From Croceivirga sp. (GTDB taxonomy: Bacteria; Bacteroidota; Bacteroidia; Flavobacteriales; Flavobacteriaceae): 64,000 nucleotides of DNA. Each line of letters starts with the position of its first letter. The first letter of the stretch is position 1. The stretch covers positions 1 to 64,000 of the forward strand of contig JANQSA010000033.1 in the NCBI GenBank assembly GCA_028284285.1. Reading direction: 5' to 3'. Shown here in pieces: positions 1 to 8,697 of this stretch. A program made the position numbers and the translations under genes. The notes under the pieces were generated by a model that saw only the letters and a program-made list of their open reading frames with translations, ran no database searches and was not told the DNA's origin.

Positions 1-113
1 ACACCAAACACCAAACACCAAACACCAAACACCAAACACCAAACACCAAACACCAAACACCAAACACCAAACACCAAACACCAAACACCAAACATCCAAC
101 ATCCAACCCTAAA
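1..113. repeat. Heptanucleotide tandem repeat (ACACCAA)n
   Basis: About 13 perfect copies of the 7-bp unit ACACCAA run from the window edge to about position 93. They then decay into AACATCC, AACATCC, AACCCTA variants that touch the stop codon of the sigma-factor gene. The true left end lies outside the window. A sister array with unit CACCTAA is at 12246-12311. A 7-bp unit in a gene-free gap suggests slippage-prone, variable-length DNA; no function is visible. Confidence 0.95.
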
Positions 114-609
114 TCCCATCAATTTTTTCCCGCAAGGATTTTAAGGCCAAATGCATGCGTTTTTCTATCGCTTTGACACTTACCCCTTCCATAGCGGCAA
201 TCTCAGCATATTTTTTTCCATCTATCCGATTTAAGAGAAAGGTAGCGCGTTGATTTTCCGGTAGCGCATTTAACGCAGCATCCAATTTATTTTGGAACTG
301 CTTTTCTTCCATAAGGTACTCCGGTGATTCCTGATTGATGCTATTGGAATGCTTATCGGCATATTTTAGGCGGACCTTATCTGCTTTGATCACATTTAAA
401 TACAAGTTATTCGCTACCGTGTATAAATAGGCTTTGGCCTTCTCCGGAGCTACTTTGGCACAATTCTCCCAAAGCTTCACAAACGCTTCCTGGACAGCAT
501 CATTGGCCCGTTCCTCGTTACCAAACTTATAATAGATGTAATTAAAAACCGTTCTGGAATTAGTAGTAAAAATAGCGTTGAAGACAGACTCTTCACAAAC
601 ATTGCCCAT
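109..609 (-). CDS. ECF-type RNA polymerase sigma-70 factor
   Basis: This 166-residue protein has the two-domain layout of extracytoplasmic-function sigma factors. Region 2 (about residues 10-80) includes the DAVQEAFVKLWEN stretch. Region 4 (about 110-160) includes LPENQRATFLL and an HTH around EIAAMEGVSVKAIEKRM. It should direct core polymerase to a small regulon. In Bacteroidota such factors usually precede a FecR-like anti-sigma gene; here the downstream side is the heptamer repeat and the window edge, so a partner cannot be seen. The ATG at 607-609 fits the family's normal length. The divergent neighbour is an Asp-rich lipoprotein; co-regulation is possible but not shown. Confidence 0.9.
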   Translation of the reverse strand: MGNVCEESVFNAIFTTNSRTVFNYIYYKFGNEERANDAVQEAFVKLWENCAKVAPEKAKAYLYTVANNLYLNVIKADKVRLKYADKHSNSINQESPEYLMEEKQFQNKLDAALNALPENQRATFLLNRIDGKKYAEIAAMEGVSVKAIEKRMHLALKSLREKIDGI

Positions 610-726
610 GCTATGATTTTAACAAGCTTTGTCAAAGATATTTTAAAAAATGTGAAAATTTGAGTAGGGTATTTTAACAATTGATTGTTTTAAGGCTGTA
701 CTAACAAAAAAGTAATCCAAATCGTT

Positions 727-2538
727 ATGAAAAAGTTAATCACTAATGTGTTGTATGCGGGTTTCATTGCTACAGCACTATTATTCAACTCCTGCCAGGA
801 TGAATTTGAAGAGGTAGGGAACAATGACCAGGAAACCCTGGAAGCAGGATCCAACACTGCAGATTTAATTGTTAAAACAGCATCTAATGACGGGTCCTTT
901 GACAATATTGTGGATGAAGCCAGTTGTATTGCTGTCCAGTTTCCGTATACTGTCAAAGCAGGTGGCATCGAAATCACTATTGACAGTATTGAAGATTTAA
1001 AATTGATTGAAGAGATCTTTGATGAGTTTGATGATGATGAAGATGTTTTGGAAATCATCTTTCCTATTACTATTGTCCTTTCCGATTTTAGGGAGGTAGT
1101 TATTGAGAACAAAGAAGCGCTTAGAGAGTTAGCGGCACAATGCCAGGAAGGCGGTGATGATGATGATATTGAATGTGTAGACTTTGTATATCCTATTACT
1201 TTATTCACCTTTGATATTGACGAGCAAGAAACAGGTAGTTTTACCATCAATAGTGATCGGGAATTACACTTGTTCTTTGATGAGCGTGACGATGACGATC
1301 TGATCAGTATTGACTTCCCTGTAACGCTTAAGAAGTTTGATGGTACTGAGGTTCAAGTAAACAGCAATGCAGAATTGGCCCGGGTTTTGGAAGCGGCTGA
1401 AGAAGAATGTGACGAAGATGATGATGACGATTATAACGATGACGACTTTGATGATGATCGTTTTGTTGAATTCCTTACCGATTGCCCCTGGGAAATTCGT
1501 GAATTCATTCGTGGAGAGGCAGATGCCACTGAGCAATACCTGGAGTATGTTCTGGATTTTGATGATGATGGTGATGTAGAAATTAAGAACAGAATGGGAA
1601 CTGAGGTAGAAGGTGAATGGAGTGTTGAGTTTACTGATCGCGGTCCGGTTTTGACCATGGAATTTGATACCCTTGTTGATTTTAATCTGCAATGGTTGGT
1701 ATACGAAATTGAGGAAGGTAAGATAAAGTTCTACACGGAAAACGGGAACCGAATTATTCTAAAAAGGCGTTGTGATGACGATGACGATGATGATGGTGAT
1801 GACGACGGTGATAACGGAATCATCAGCATTGAAACCCTTACCAATACCTTAAAAGAGTGCGAATGGATCATTGAAGACCTGGAAGTTCAAGGTGAAGATA
1901 TCGACAGGTTATTGGGATATGAATTCATATTCGGTGAGAACGGAATGGTTACCCTGGGAGATGGTATTACCACCCTTGAAGGTACCTGGGAAGTAGGCTC
2001 TAATATGAGCGGTAAGAGAACCCTTTTTATTGAGATCACAGGAGAAATTGCAGTAACGCTGGAGTGGCCTGTTGTAGAGATTGATGGTGACAGCGTTGTG
2101 GAAACCAGTGAGTTGGTATTAAAGGATGAGGCTTCTGACTCTGAAATGGAACTCCAGAAAGTTTGTGATGACAATGCAGGAGACGACGATGTTGCTGAAA
2201 TCAGAAATATCATGCTGGGAGGACTTTGGAACGTAACCCTGCTTGATGATGAAGGCGAGGTTAAGACCGATGATTTTGCCGGGATGGACTTTGGTTTCTC
2301 CATGTTCAATCAAGTAGAGGTTTCTGTAGATGACGATCCGTTATTGGCAGGCGTTTGGAGAGTACTTCGCGATACGGATGACCATCTTAAAGTGTACCTG
2401 AACCTGGGAGAGGATGATCCCTTTGAGGAATTGACGGAAGCATGGTATGTGTCTAGCGTCGGCCCGGAAAGGATTGAATTGGTGTATGAGGATGACGACG
2501 TAACAAATAAAACCCTGGTCTTCGAGAAAAAAATGTAA
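727..2538 (+). CDS. Large Asp-rich multidomain surface lipoprotein
   Basis: The 603-residue product begins with a lipoprotein signal ending LFNSC (Cys about residue 23). The N-terminal third holds about three diverged copies of a module with a hydrophobic strand ending FP(V/I)T followed by a segment like VQVNSNAEL. The rest holds three lipocalin-like modules starting near WEIREF, WIIEDL and WNVTLL, each with a G(T/E)W strand and a closing line such as RIILKRR or LVFEKKM. Poly-Asp linkers separate the modules, giving a very acidic protein that could bind divalent cations. The last module resembles the next gene, so the two share an origin. No catalytic motif is seen. A strong hairpin terminator follows. 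Confidence 0.85.
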   Translation: MKKLITNVLYAGFIATALLFNSCQDEFEEVGNNDQETLEAGSNTADLIVKTASNDGSFDNIVDEASCIAVQFPYTVKAGGIEITIDSIEDLKLIEEIFDEFDDDEDVLEIIFPITIVLSDFREVVIENKEALRELAAQCQEGGDDDDIECVDFVYPITLFTFDIDEQETGSFTINSDRELHLFFDERDDDDLISIDFPVTLKKFDGTEVQVNSNAELARVLEAAEEECDEDDDDDYNDDDFDDDRFVEFLTDCPWEIREFIRGEADATEQYLEYVLDFDDDGDVEIKNRMGTEVEGEWSVEFTDRGPVLTMEFDTLVDFNLQWLVYEIEEGKIKFYTENGNRIILKRRCDDDDDDDGDDDGDNGIISIETLTNTLKECEWIIEDLEVQGEDIDRLLGYEFIFGENGMVTLGDGITTLEGTWEVGSNMSGKRTLFIEITGEIAVTLEWPVVEIDGDSVVETSELVLKDEASDSEMELQKVCDDNAGDDDVAEIRNIMLGGLWNVTLLDDEGEVKTDDFAGMDFGFSMFNQVEVSVDDDPLLAGVWRVLRDTDDHLKVYLNLGEDDPFEELTEAWYVSSVGPERIELVYEDDDVTNKTLVFEKKM

Positions 2539-2570
2539 CCTTTTTTGTGCTCCAAATCTTTAAGTAGAGA

Positions 2571-2601
2571 AGGACGGTTTGCCCCAAAACCGTCCTTTTT
2601 T
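2571..2601 (+). terminator. Rho-independent terminator
   Basis: A perfect 10-bp stem (AGGACGGTTT / AAACCGTCCT) with a 6-nt loop is followed by five T residues. It lies 33 bp after the large Asp-rich lipoprotein and separates it from the next gene. Confidence 0.93.
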
Positions 2602-2676
2602 AAAAGTGTCCCAATGATTACCAAAACAGTGCTTCTGTGCCGGCTAAAAAATGTATAACATAGTAACACTAAGAAA

Positions 2677-3168
2677 ATGAAAATTAAGTATTGGAAAACT
2701 GCCTTTATTTTTAGCACGCTTATCCTTATGACCTCTTGTGACAATGACGACGACGACGGAGCCAACGGTCAATTTGATAGCATGGATGTAACCTCACTCC
2801 AAAACTCAGCCCAAAACGGCTCCTGGCGAATTTCACGTTTTGTGGATGACGGAGAAGATGAAACAAGTGATTTTAACGGCTTTGCGTTCTCCTTTGGAGC
2901 AGATGGTAGTATTTCAGCGGACAATGGTTCCACTGTTATCAATGGTACCTGGCGGGTTGAGTTGGATGACGACGATGACGATATGGATGATGCCGATGAT
3001 TTGGAATTTATCATAAATTTCTCAACTTCAAATGAAAACTTTGATGATCTGGAAGAAGATTGGTACGTTTTGGAATATAGTGATACCCGAATTCGTTTGG
3101 CGGATGACGACGATGACGACGATGACGATGATGACGATGAGGATTTATTGACTTTTGAACGCAATTGA
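2677..3168 (+). CDS. Small Asp-rich lipoprotein with lipocalin-like domain
   Basis: This 163-residue lipoprotein has the signal MKIKYWKTAFIFSTLILMTSC (lipobox LMTSC, Cys about 21). Its single module follows the pattern WRISRFVDDGE, FAFSFGADG, INGTWRVELD, WYVLEYSD, RIRLAD, which matches the C-terminal module of the preceding protein. Long Asp runs occur directly after the lipid-anchored Cys, in the middle and near the C-terminus. It is probably a truncated paralogue produced by duplication. The terminator between the genes implies separate transcripts. Function unknown; cation binding at the surface is a guess from composition. Confidence 0.85.
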   Translation: MKIKYWKTAFIFSTLILMTSCDNDDDDGANGQFDSMDVTSLQNSAQNGSWRISRFVDDGEDETSDFNGFAFSFGADGSISADNGSTVINGTWRVELDDDDDDMDDADDLEFIINFSTSNENFDDLEEDWYVLEYSDTRIRLADDDDDDDDDDDDEDLLTFERN

Positions 3169-3201
3169 TCCTTTTAAATCAAGATTTCTCCTGTAAAGAC
3201 A

Positions 3202-3228
3202 AGCGACCTGTTTCAGGTCGCTTTTTTT
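3202..3228 (+). terminator. Rho-independent terminator
   Basis: A perfect 9-bp stem AGCGACCTG / CAGGTCGCT with a TTT loop is followed by a run of T. It ends the small Asp-rich lipoprotein transcript. Confidence 0.95.
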
Positions 3229-3264
3229 GATTTTGCTTGAGGCCTTTATAATAGCGGTATTTCT

Positions 3265-3272
3265 TAAATTTG
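3265..3272 (+). promoter_or_regulatory. Bacteroidota -7 promoter element for ffh
   Basis: TAAATTTG matches the Bacteroidota consensus TAnnTTTG exactly and lies 27 bp before the ffh ATG, leaving a leader of about 20 nt. No clear -33 TTTG is present at the usual distance. Confidence 0.5.
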
Positions 3273-3298
3273 TTTTTCTTTAAAAATGATGCAAGCAG

Positions 3299-4627
3299 AT
3301 GTTTGATAATTTAAGCGAAAAGCTGGACAAGGCCCTACATACGCTAAAAGGGCATGGGAAGATAACGGAAATTAATGTTGCGGAAACGCTGAAAGAGGTA
3401 CGCCGTGCACTTCTAGATGCGGATGTAAATTTTAAAATTGCCAAGGAGTTTACCAACACGGTGAAGGAAAAGGCCTTAGGGCAAAACGTATTGACTACCC
3501 TTCAACCTGGTCAATTGATGGTGAAGCTCGTAAAAGACGAGCTTACCCAACTTATGGGAGGGGAAGCAGAAGGAATTAATGTAACCGGTGCTCCTTCCGT
3601 AGTTTTGATGTCCGGTCTTCAGGGTTCTGGTAAGACCACCTTCTCCGGAAAACTGGCGAACTATCTTAAAAACAAGAAGAGTAAAAAACCCCTTTTGGTG
3701 GCTTGTGATGTTTACCGTCCCGCTGCTATTGACCAATTGCATATTGTGGGGGAACAGGTAGGGGTAGAGGTCTATTCCGATCGTGAGAACAAAAATCCGG
3801 TGGAAATTGCCAGGGCCGGGATTCAACATGCCAAATCCCTGGGAGCCAATGTAGTGATCATTGATACCGCAGGTCGTCTTGCGATTGATGCCGAAATGAT
3901 GGATGAGATTTCCAACATTCATAAGGCTGTTGCACCCCAGGAAACACTTTTTGTCGTAGATGCCATGACCGGTCAGGATGCCGTGAATACCGCCAAAGCA
4001 TTCAACGATGTCTTGAATTTTGATGGGGTAATCTTAACCAAGTTGGACGGGGATACACGCGGTGGTGCTGCCATTTCCATTAAATCCGTAGTCAACAAAC
4101 CCATTAAATTTATCGGGACCGGGGAGAAGATGGATGCTATTGATGTTTTCTATCCTTCCAGAATGGCGGACCGAATTTTAGGGATGGGGGATGTGGTTTC
4201 CCTTGTAGAACGCGCACAGGAACAATTTGATGAGGAACAGGCACGTAAAATACAGAAGAAGATTGCTAAAAACCGCTTTGGTTTTGACGATTTTCTTACT
4301 CAAATCCAGCAAGTGAAAAAAATGGGCAGTATGAAGGACTTGATGGGGATGATCCCGGGGGTGGGGAAAGCCCTAAAGGGAATGGATATAGATGATGATG
4401 CGTTTAAATATATTGAAGCCATGATCTATTCTATGACACCGGATGAGCGAGCGAATCCTTCAAAGTTGAATTCCAGCAGGAAAAAGCGCATCGCTGCGGG
4501 CAGTGGGCGAAGTATTCAAGACGTCAATCAGCTTTTAAAGCAATTTGACCAAATGAGTAAAATGATGAAAATGATGCAGGGCGGCAAAGGCAAACAAATG
4601 ATGCAGATGATGCAAAACATGCGTTAG
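3299..4627 (+). CDS. ffh: Signal recognition particle GTPase Ffh
   Basis: The 442-residue SRP54 homologue binds 4.5S RNA and signal sequences emerging from the ribosome and hands nascent chains to FtsY at the membrane. The N domain spans about 1-90. The G domain shows the P-loop GLQGSGKTT (about 105), DVYRPAA, DTAGRL (about 188) and TKLDGDTRGG (about 247). The C-terminal M domain (from about 300) is Met-rich, ending MMQMMQNMR, as expected for signal-peptide binding. Length is normal. It is preceded by a -7 element and its own leader, and followed by a heptamer-flanked four-helix-bundle gene that separates it from folD. Confidence 0.98.
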   Translation: MFDNLSEKLDKALHTLKGHGKITEINVAETLKEVRRALLDADVNFKIAKEFTNTVKEKALGQNVLTTLQPGQLMVKLVKDELTQLMGGEAEGINVTGAPSVVLMSGLQGSGKTTFSGKLANYLKNKKSKKPLLVACDVYRPAAIDQLHIVGEQVGVEVYSDRENKNPVEIARAGIQHAKSLGANVVIIDTAGRLAIDAEMMDEISNIHKAVAPQETLFVVDAMTGQDAVNTAKAFNDVLNFDGVILTKLDGDTRGGAAISIKSVVNKPIKFIGTGEKMDAIDVFYPSRMADRILGMGDVVSLVERAQEQFDEEQARKIQKKIAKNRFGFDDFLTQIQQVKKMGSMKDLMGMIPGVGKALKGMDIDDDAFKYIEAMIYSMTPDERANPSKLNSSRKKRIAAGSGRSIQDVNQLLKQFDQMSKMMKMMQGGKGKQMMQMMQNMR

Positions 4628-4631
4628 GATG

Positions 4632-4660
4632 ATTTGGTTTCAGGTTCAAGGTTCAAGGTT
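4632..4660 (+). repeat. Left heptamer repeat flank of the IVP-like gene
   Basis: About three to four 7-bp units of the form TTCAGGT, TCAAGGT, TCAAGGT lie between the ffh stop and the four-helix-bundle gene. The right flank at 5084-5124 carries the same family in inverted orientation. Confidence 0.8.
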
Positions 4661-4683
4661 TGTTATTGGTTGAAATTAACAAT

Positions 4684-5079
4684 ATGCCAAAAATTGATAC
4701 TTTCGAAGACCTTGAAATTTGGCAGTTAGCACGGGAAATCTGCAACGATATCCATGATTTAATCAAGAATACTCCGTTAGGTAGAAATTATGCCTTAAGG
4801 GATCAAATGGACAAGTCTTCGGGCTCTATAATGGATAACATAGCTGAAGGTTTTGAACGGAATGGCAATAGAGAGTTTGTTCAATTTTTGAGTATTGCAA
4901 AATCATCTTGTGGTGAACTTAGGTCCCAACTTTATAGGACATTGGATAAAGAGTATATTGATAAGTCTAATTTTGAAAACTTAAAAGAAAAAGTACTTTT
5001 GGAGAGCAAAAAAATAGGTTCGTTCATGAACTATCTGTCAAAATCGGAGTATAAAGGCTTCAAGTATAAAAATAGATGA
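4684..5079 (+). CDS. Four-helix bundle protein, 23S rRNA intervening-sequence (IVP) family
   Basis: The 131-residue product starting MPKIDTFEDLEIWQLA has the family hallmarks: the DLEIWQLAREI opening, LRDQMDKSSGSIMDNIAEGFER in the middle, and a C-terminal helix ending in YLSKSEYKGFKYK. An upstream in-frame TTG at 4660 lies in the repeat, so the ATG at 4684 is preferred. Relatives are encoded in intervening sequences of 23S rRNA or free-standing, and fold like the Avd protein of diversity-generating retroelements; their cellular role is unsettled. Inverted heptamer repeats flank this gene and it interrupts an otherwise core context (ffh, folD), which looks like insertion of a small cassette. 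Confidence 0.93.
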   Translation: MPKIDTFEDLEIWQLAREICNDIHDLIKNTPLGRNYALRDQMDKSSGSIMDNIAEGFERNGNREFVQFLSIAKSSCGELRSQLYRTLDKEYIDKSNFENLKEKVLLESKKIGSFMNYLSKSEYKGFKYKNR

Positions 5080-5083
5080 GATC

Positions 5084-5124
5084 AACTTTGAACTTTAAAC
5101 TCTGAACCTTAAACTTTAAAACCT
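5084..5124 (+). repeat. Right heptamer repeat flank of the IVP-like gene (inverted)
   Basis: Five 7-bp units (ACTTTGA, ACTTTAA, ACTCTGA, ACCTTAA, ACTTTAA) fill the gap up to the folD start. Read on the minus strand they become TCAAAGT, TTAAAGT, TCAGAGT, TTAAGGT, the same family as the left flank but inverted. Confidence 0.8.
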
Positions 5125-5125
5125 G

Positions 5126-6004
5126 ATGAACCTCCTAGACGGAAAAAAAATAGCCAACCAAATCAAAGATGAGATTGCAGTCCAGGTGGCAGAAATGAAA
5201 GCACACGGTGAGAAAGTGCCCCACCTGGCAGCGGTTTTGGTAGGAAATGATGGTGCTAGCCTTACCTATGTGGGGAGCAAAGTACGTTCCTGTAAACGCA
5301 TTGGTTTTGAATCTACTTTAGTACATCTTCCGGAAGAAACTTCTGAAGAAGCCTTGTTACAAAAGGTTGCCGAATTAAACGCCAATGATGCTATTGACGG
5401 TTACATTGTACAATTACCTCTGCCCAAACACATTAATGAAGAAAAAATATTAATGGCGGTACATCCGGATAAAGATGTAGATGGGTTTCATCCGACTAAC
5501 TTTGGTAAAATGGCCTTGGACATGGAAACCTTTATCCCGGCCACACCTTTCGGTATCATGGAGCTTCTAAGAAGATACGATATTGAGACGGAAGGAAAGC
5601 ATACTGTGGTTATTGGCAGAAGCCATATTGTAGGAAGGCCTATTAGCATATTAATGAGTCAAAAGGGAAAGGCAGCCAATGCCACGGTAACCCTTACGCA
5701 TAGTAGAACAAAAAATCTGGAAGAACTTACCCAAAAGGCGGATATCATCGTTTCCGCACTGGGTGTCCCAGATTTCCTCAAGGCGGATATGGTAAAAGAA
5801 GGTGTGGTAATTATTGATGTGGGTATTACCCGTGTTCCGGATGCTACTAAAGAAAAAGGCTATTATATTACCGGTGATGTGGACTTTGATAAAGTAGCGC
5901 CCAAAGCTTCTCATATCACTCCGGTACCGGGGGGTGTGGGCCCCATGACCATAGCCATGTTGTTAAAAAATACCCTCTTAGCGCGGGAACGTAGGCAAAA
6001 TTAG
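5126..6004 (+). CDS. folD: Bifunctional methylenetetrahydrofolate dehydrogenase/cyclohydrolase FolD
   Basis: The 292-residue enzyme oxidises 5,10-methylene-THF to methenyl-THF with NADP and hydrolyses it to 10-formyl-THF, feeding purine and formyl-Met synthesis. The catalytic region YVGSKVRSCKRIGF (about 50) carries the conserved Lys. VIVQLPLPKHI (about 97) and the nucleotide-binding VVIGRSHIVGRP (about 160) follow, and the signature PVPGGVGPMTIAML is near 265-278. Length is normal. The upstream gap is filled by heptamer repeats, so its promoter may lie upstream of, or inside, that repeat. Confidence 0.98.
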   Translation: MNLLDGKKIANQIKDEIAVQVAEMKAHGEKVPHLAAVLVGNDGASLTYVGSKVRSCKRIGFESTLVHLPEETSEEALLQKVAELNANDAIDGYIVQLPLPKHINEEKILMAVHPDKDVDGFHPTNFGKMALDMETFIPATPFGIMELLRRYDIETEGKHTVVIGRSHIVGRPISILMSQKGKAANATVTLTHSRTKNLEELTQKADIIVSALGVPDFLKADMVKEGVVIIDVGITRVPDATKEKGYYITGDVDFDKVAPKASHITPVPGGVGPMTIAMLLKNTLLARERRQN

Positions 6005-6014
6005 CATAGAAGGT

Positions 6015-6170
6015 TTAGTTCTTCTGGTCAGCTTCCAAAGCATCTTTCACCAAGGTTTCCTCTTCATCATTTGGGGTAAGTATCTCCAGGTCTTCTCCTT
6101 CATCATTAGTGCAACTGGTCACCGCCAAACTGGTGAAAAATACCGTAAGCAATAGTAGGATGGTTTTCAT
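6015..6170 (-). CDS. Small (51-residue) lipoprotein
   Basis: A short reading frame on the minus strand starts ATG at 6168-6170 and encodes a textbook lipoprotein signal, MKTILLLLTVFFTSLAVTSC, then an acidic tail rich in Glu and Asp (TNDEGEDLEILTPNDEEE) ending DQKN. The lipobox AVTSC puts the lipidated Cys at residue 20, leaving only about 31 mature residues. It converges on folD and diverges from the esterase gene. No family is recognised. Many flavobacteria encode such tiny acidic lipoproteins and their role is unknown. Confidence 0.7.
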   Translation of the reverse strand: MKTILLLLTVFFTSLAVTSCTNDEGEDLEILTPNDEEETLVKDALEADQKN

Positions 6171-6339
6171 GACATTGTAAAATTTGGGTATGTGTTATCA
6201 CAACGTTTTTTAGGGGGTAATCTTGTCTGAAAGGCAAGCTATTCGATGAACTGTAGCAGTGCATACTTTTTTGGGGTTTAAACTATTCTTCCTTACCAAC
6301 ATTAAATTTCCTATCTTATTGAAATCAAAAATAAAGATC

Positions 6340-8064
6340 ATGAAACGCTATCATTTCATACTCTTTGGGTTGATGTTGGTATTAGGTTGCCAGAGGAGCA
6401 ATTCCCGAAAAATAGAGATTGCGGTTTCTTTTTCCGATGCGGCCAGCGCCGAGAACCTGGATGGACGGTTGTTACTGATGCTTTCTACCAATGATGAAAA
6501 AGAACCGCGTTTTCAAATCAACGCAGGATTGGACCCTCAACTGGTGTTTGGAATGGATGTGGAAGGGATGATGCCCGGACAGGCAGTAACCTTTGACGCT
6601 TCTGTATTTGGTTTTCCGTATAACAGCCTGGCCGATGTTCCCCCCGGGGAATACCATGTACAAGCGCTGTTGCATACCTACGAAACCTTTACCCTGGCTA
6701 CGGGCCATACCGTAAAGTTACCCATGGATAATGGAGAGGGTCAGCAATGGAACCGTTCCCCGGGGAATCTTTACAGTAAACCTTTCAAAATAAAGGTGGG
6801 GGAAAAGGGTCTCGACCATATAACAGTAGTGATGGAAGAGGTAATTCCTCCTATTGAAGCGCCTGAGGATACCGAATGGATCAAACACATAAAAATAAGA
6901 TCTGAAAAGCTTTCGGAATTTTGGGGAAGGGATATGTATTTAGGGGCACATGTGCTGTTGCCCCAAGGTTTCAAAGAACATCCTGAGGCTCAATATCCGT
7001 TGATGATCTTTCACGGTCATTTTCCGGATGATTTTGGAGGGTTCAGGACTACGCCACCGGATCCCAATCTGGAACCGGACTATTCAGCCCGATTTGATGT
7101 AAAGGGATACAACATCATACAACAACAGGAGGCCTATGATTTTTACAAGCGATGGAGCGCACCCGATTTCCCCAGGTTTTTAATTATTGAAATTCAACAC
7201 CCTACCCCGTATTATGACGATTCTTATGCCGTAAACTCTGCCAGTCAGGGACCTTACGGGGATGCCATCACGTATGAATTGATCCCCTACATTGAGAAAG
7301 AATTCCGTGGGATCGGCGAAGGTTGGTCGCGGTTCTTATATGGTGGTTCAACAGGAGGCTGGGAAGCCCTTGCGGTCCAGGTAAAATATCCTGAAGAATA
7401 TAACGGTTGCTTTGCAGCCTGCCCTGATCCTATTGACTTTAGAGCGTATTGCCTGACCAATATTTACGAAGATAAAAATGCCTATTTCTATCCCAGTGAA
7501 CACAAACCACTGGAAGTACCGGCCCATCGTGATTATTTGGGGCATATCCAAACTACGGTTCGGGAATACAATCACCTGGAACTGGTTTTGGGAACAAAGT
7601 CTAGGTCTGGTCAGCAATGGGATATTTGGGAAGCGACCTATTCCCCGCAGGGAGAGGACGGTTATCCGAAACGGATATGGGATAAACTTACAGGAACCAT
7701 CAATCCGGAAGTAGCGGACTACTGGAAGGAAAATTATGATTTACGACATATTTTGGAACGGGATTGGGAACAATTGGGAGAACAGTTGCAGGGAAAGATT
7801 CATATTTATTGCGGGGATATGGACAATTATTATTTGAATAATGCAGTGTATTTGATGGAAGAATTCCTGGAAAACACAACGGATCCCTATTACGGCGGAG
7901 AAGTGGATTATGGTGACCGGGCAGAGCATTGCTGGAACGGGGATCAGGAAAACCCAAATCATATAAGCCGGTTGCGGTATAATAGCATGTACGTTCCCAA
8001 AATAATGAAAAGAATTGCCGAATCTGCTCCGAAAGATGCGGATTTAACCAGTTGGAGATACTAG
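6340..8064 (+). CDS. Secreted putative esterase lipoprotein (alpha/beta hydrolase fold)
   Basis: The start MKRYHFILFGLMLVLGC is chosen at 6340 because it gives a clean lipobox (LVLGC); the longer frame from 6259 would bury it. The 574-residue product has a beta-rich N-terminal half and a C-terminal hydrolase domain. The nucleophile elbow is YGGSTGGWEAL (Ser about 339), within the GxSxG pattern of the esterase D/enterochelin-esterase-like group. The C-terminal region DRAEHCWNGD supplies a likely catalytic His. It is probably cell-surface or periplasmic and acts on an ester or carbohydrate-ester substrate that cannot be named. A short DUF2306 gene follows after 4 bp, so the two may be co-transcribed. 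Confidence 0.78.
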   Translation: MKRYHFILFGLMLVLGCQRSNSRKIEIAVSFSDAASAENLDGRLLLMLSTNDEKEPRFQINAGLDPQLVFGMDVEGMMPGQAVTFDASVFGFPYNSLADVPPGEYHVQALLHTYETFTLATGHTVKLPMDNGEGQQWNRSPGNLYSKPFKIKVGEKGLDHITVVMEEVIPPIEAPEDTEWIKHIKIRSEKLSEFWGRDMYLGAHVLLPQGFKEHPEAQYPLMIFHGHFPDDFGGFRTTPPDPNLEPDYSARFDVKGYNIIQQQEAYDFYKRWSAPDFPRFLIIEIQHPTPYYDDSYAVNSASQGPYGDAITYELIPYIEKEFRGIGEGWSRFLYGGSTGGWEALAVQVKYPEEYNGCFAACPDPIDFRAYCLTNIYEDKNAYFYPSEHKPLEVPAHRDYLGHIQTTVREYNHLELVLGTKSRSGQQWDIWEATYSPQGEDGYPKRIWDKLTGTINPEVADYWKENYDLRHILERDWEQLGEQLQGKIHIYCGDMDNYYLNNAVYLMEEFLENTTDPYYGGEVDYGDRAEHCWNGDQENPNHISRLRYNSMYVPKIMKRIAESAPKDADLTSWRY

Positions 8065-8068
8065 TATC

Positions 8069-8686
8069 ATGAGAACAAACAAAGTGGCCTGGTTTGTATT
8101 TGCTTTTTTGGCTATTGGCGTGGGATTATACCCTTTGCTCTATCTGTTTGCCAACGAAAAAATTGGCTTGTTGTTTTCAAAATCAGATGAGCTATTAGCC
8201 AATACCATATGGACTATTGGGTTCTACGGGCATATCACCTTTGGGGGCATTGCGTTAATGACGGGATGGTCCCAGTTCAGTAGAAAAATACGAACGAAAA
8301 GGCTGAACTTACACAGAACTCTGGGAAAGATCTATGTATTTGCGGTGGTAATTAGTGGCGTATGTGCCATATACATAGGATTCTACGCCACAGGAGGATG
8401 GGTGGCCTCCCTGGGTTTTATCCTCCTGGGGATGTTTTGGCTGTATACCACGTTAAAGGCGTATACGGCTATTCGCAACAAAGACCTCTCTTTACATCAA
8501 GGGATGATGATCTATAGTTATGCGGCTTGTTTTGCGGCCGTTACACTTAGACTCTGGTTGCCCCTACTTCAACTGGCTTTTGGTGAATTCCTGATTGCCT
8601 ACAAAATTGTAGCCTGGTTGTGCTGGGTGCCCAATCTTATTTTTGCACACCTTTGGGTCAAAAGAAAAGGGTTGATAATAGGCTGA
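8069..8686 (+). CDS. DUF2306-family membrane protein
   Basis: This 205-residue polytopic membrane protein has about six hydrophobic segments. It contains the DUF2306 signature region GHITFGGIALMTGWSQFS, then RLNLHRTLGKIY, and later SLHQGMMIYSYAA, with conserved His residues placed in or near the membrane. Members are predicted integral membrane proteins of unknown function. It starts 4 bp after the esterase gene and ends 11 bp before the MBL-fold gene, suggesting a three-gene transcript. Confidence 0.82.
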   Translation: MRTNKVAWFVFAFLAIGVGLYPLLYLFANEKIGLLFSKSDELLANTIWTIGFYGHITFGGIALMTGWSQFSRKIRTKRLNLHRTLGKIYVFAVVISGVCAIYIGFYATGGWVASLGFILLGMFWLYTTLKAYTAIRNKDLSLHQGMMIYSYAACFAAVTLRLWLPLLQLAFGEFLIAYKIVAWLCWVPNLIFAHLWVKRKGLIIG

Positions 8687-8697
8687 CGGTTCAAAAT

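Noticed and set aside
1-113. Possible telomere or CRISPR-like array from the heptamer repeats
   Set aside because: The repeats have no spacers, no cas genes, and the arrays lie inside ordinary gene gaps, not at a chromosome end that can be shown.
109-2538. Sigma factor and Asp-rich lipoprotein as a sigma/anti-sigma pair
   Set aside because: The lipoprotein has no FecR-like or membrane-spanning anti-sigma features; divergence alone is not evidence.
2769-3164. Ser-rich minus-strand frame opposite the Asp-rich lipoprotein
   Set aside because: It is the mirror of GAT/GAC codons (poly-Asp reads as poly-Ser) and has no signal or family features.
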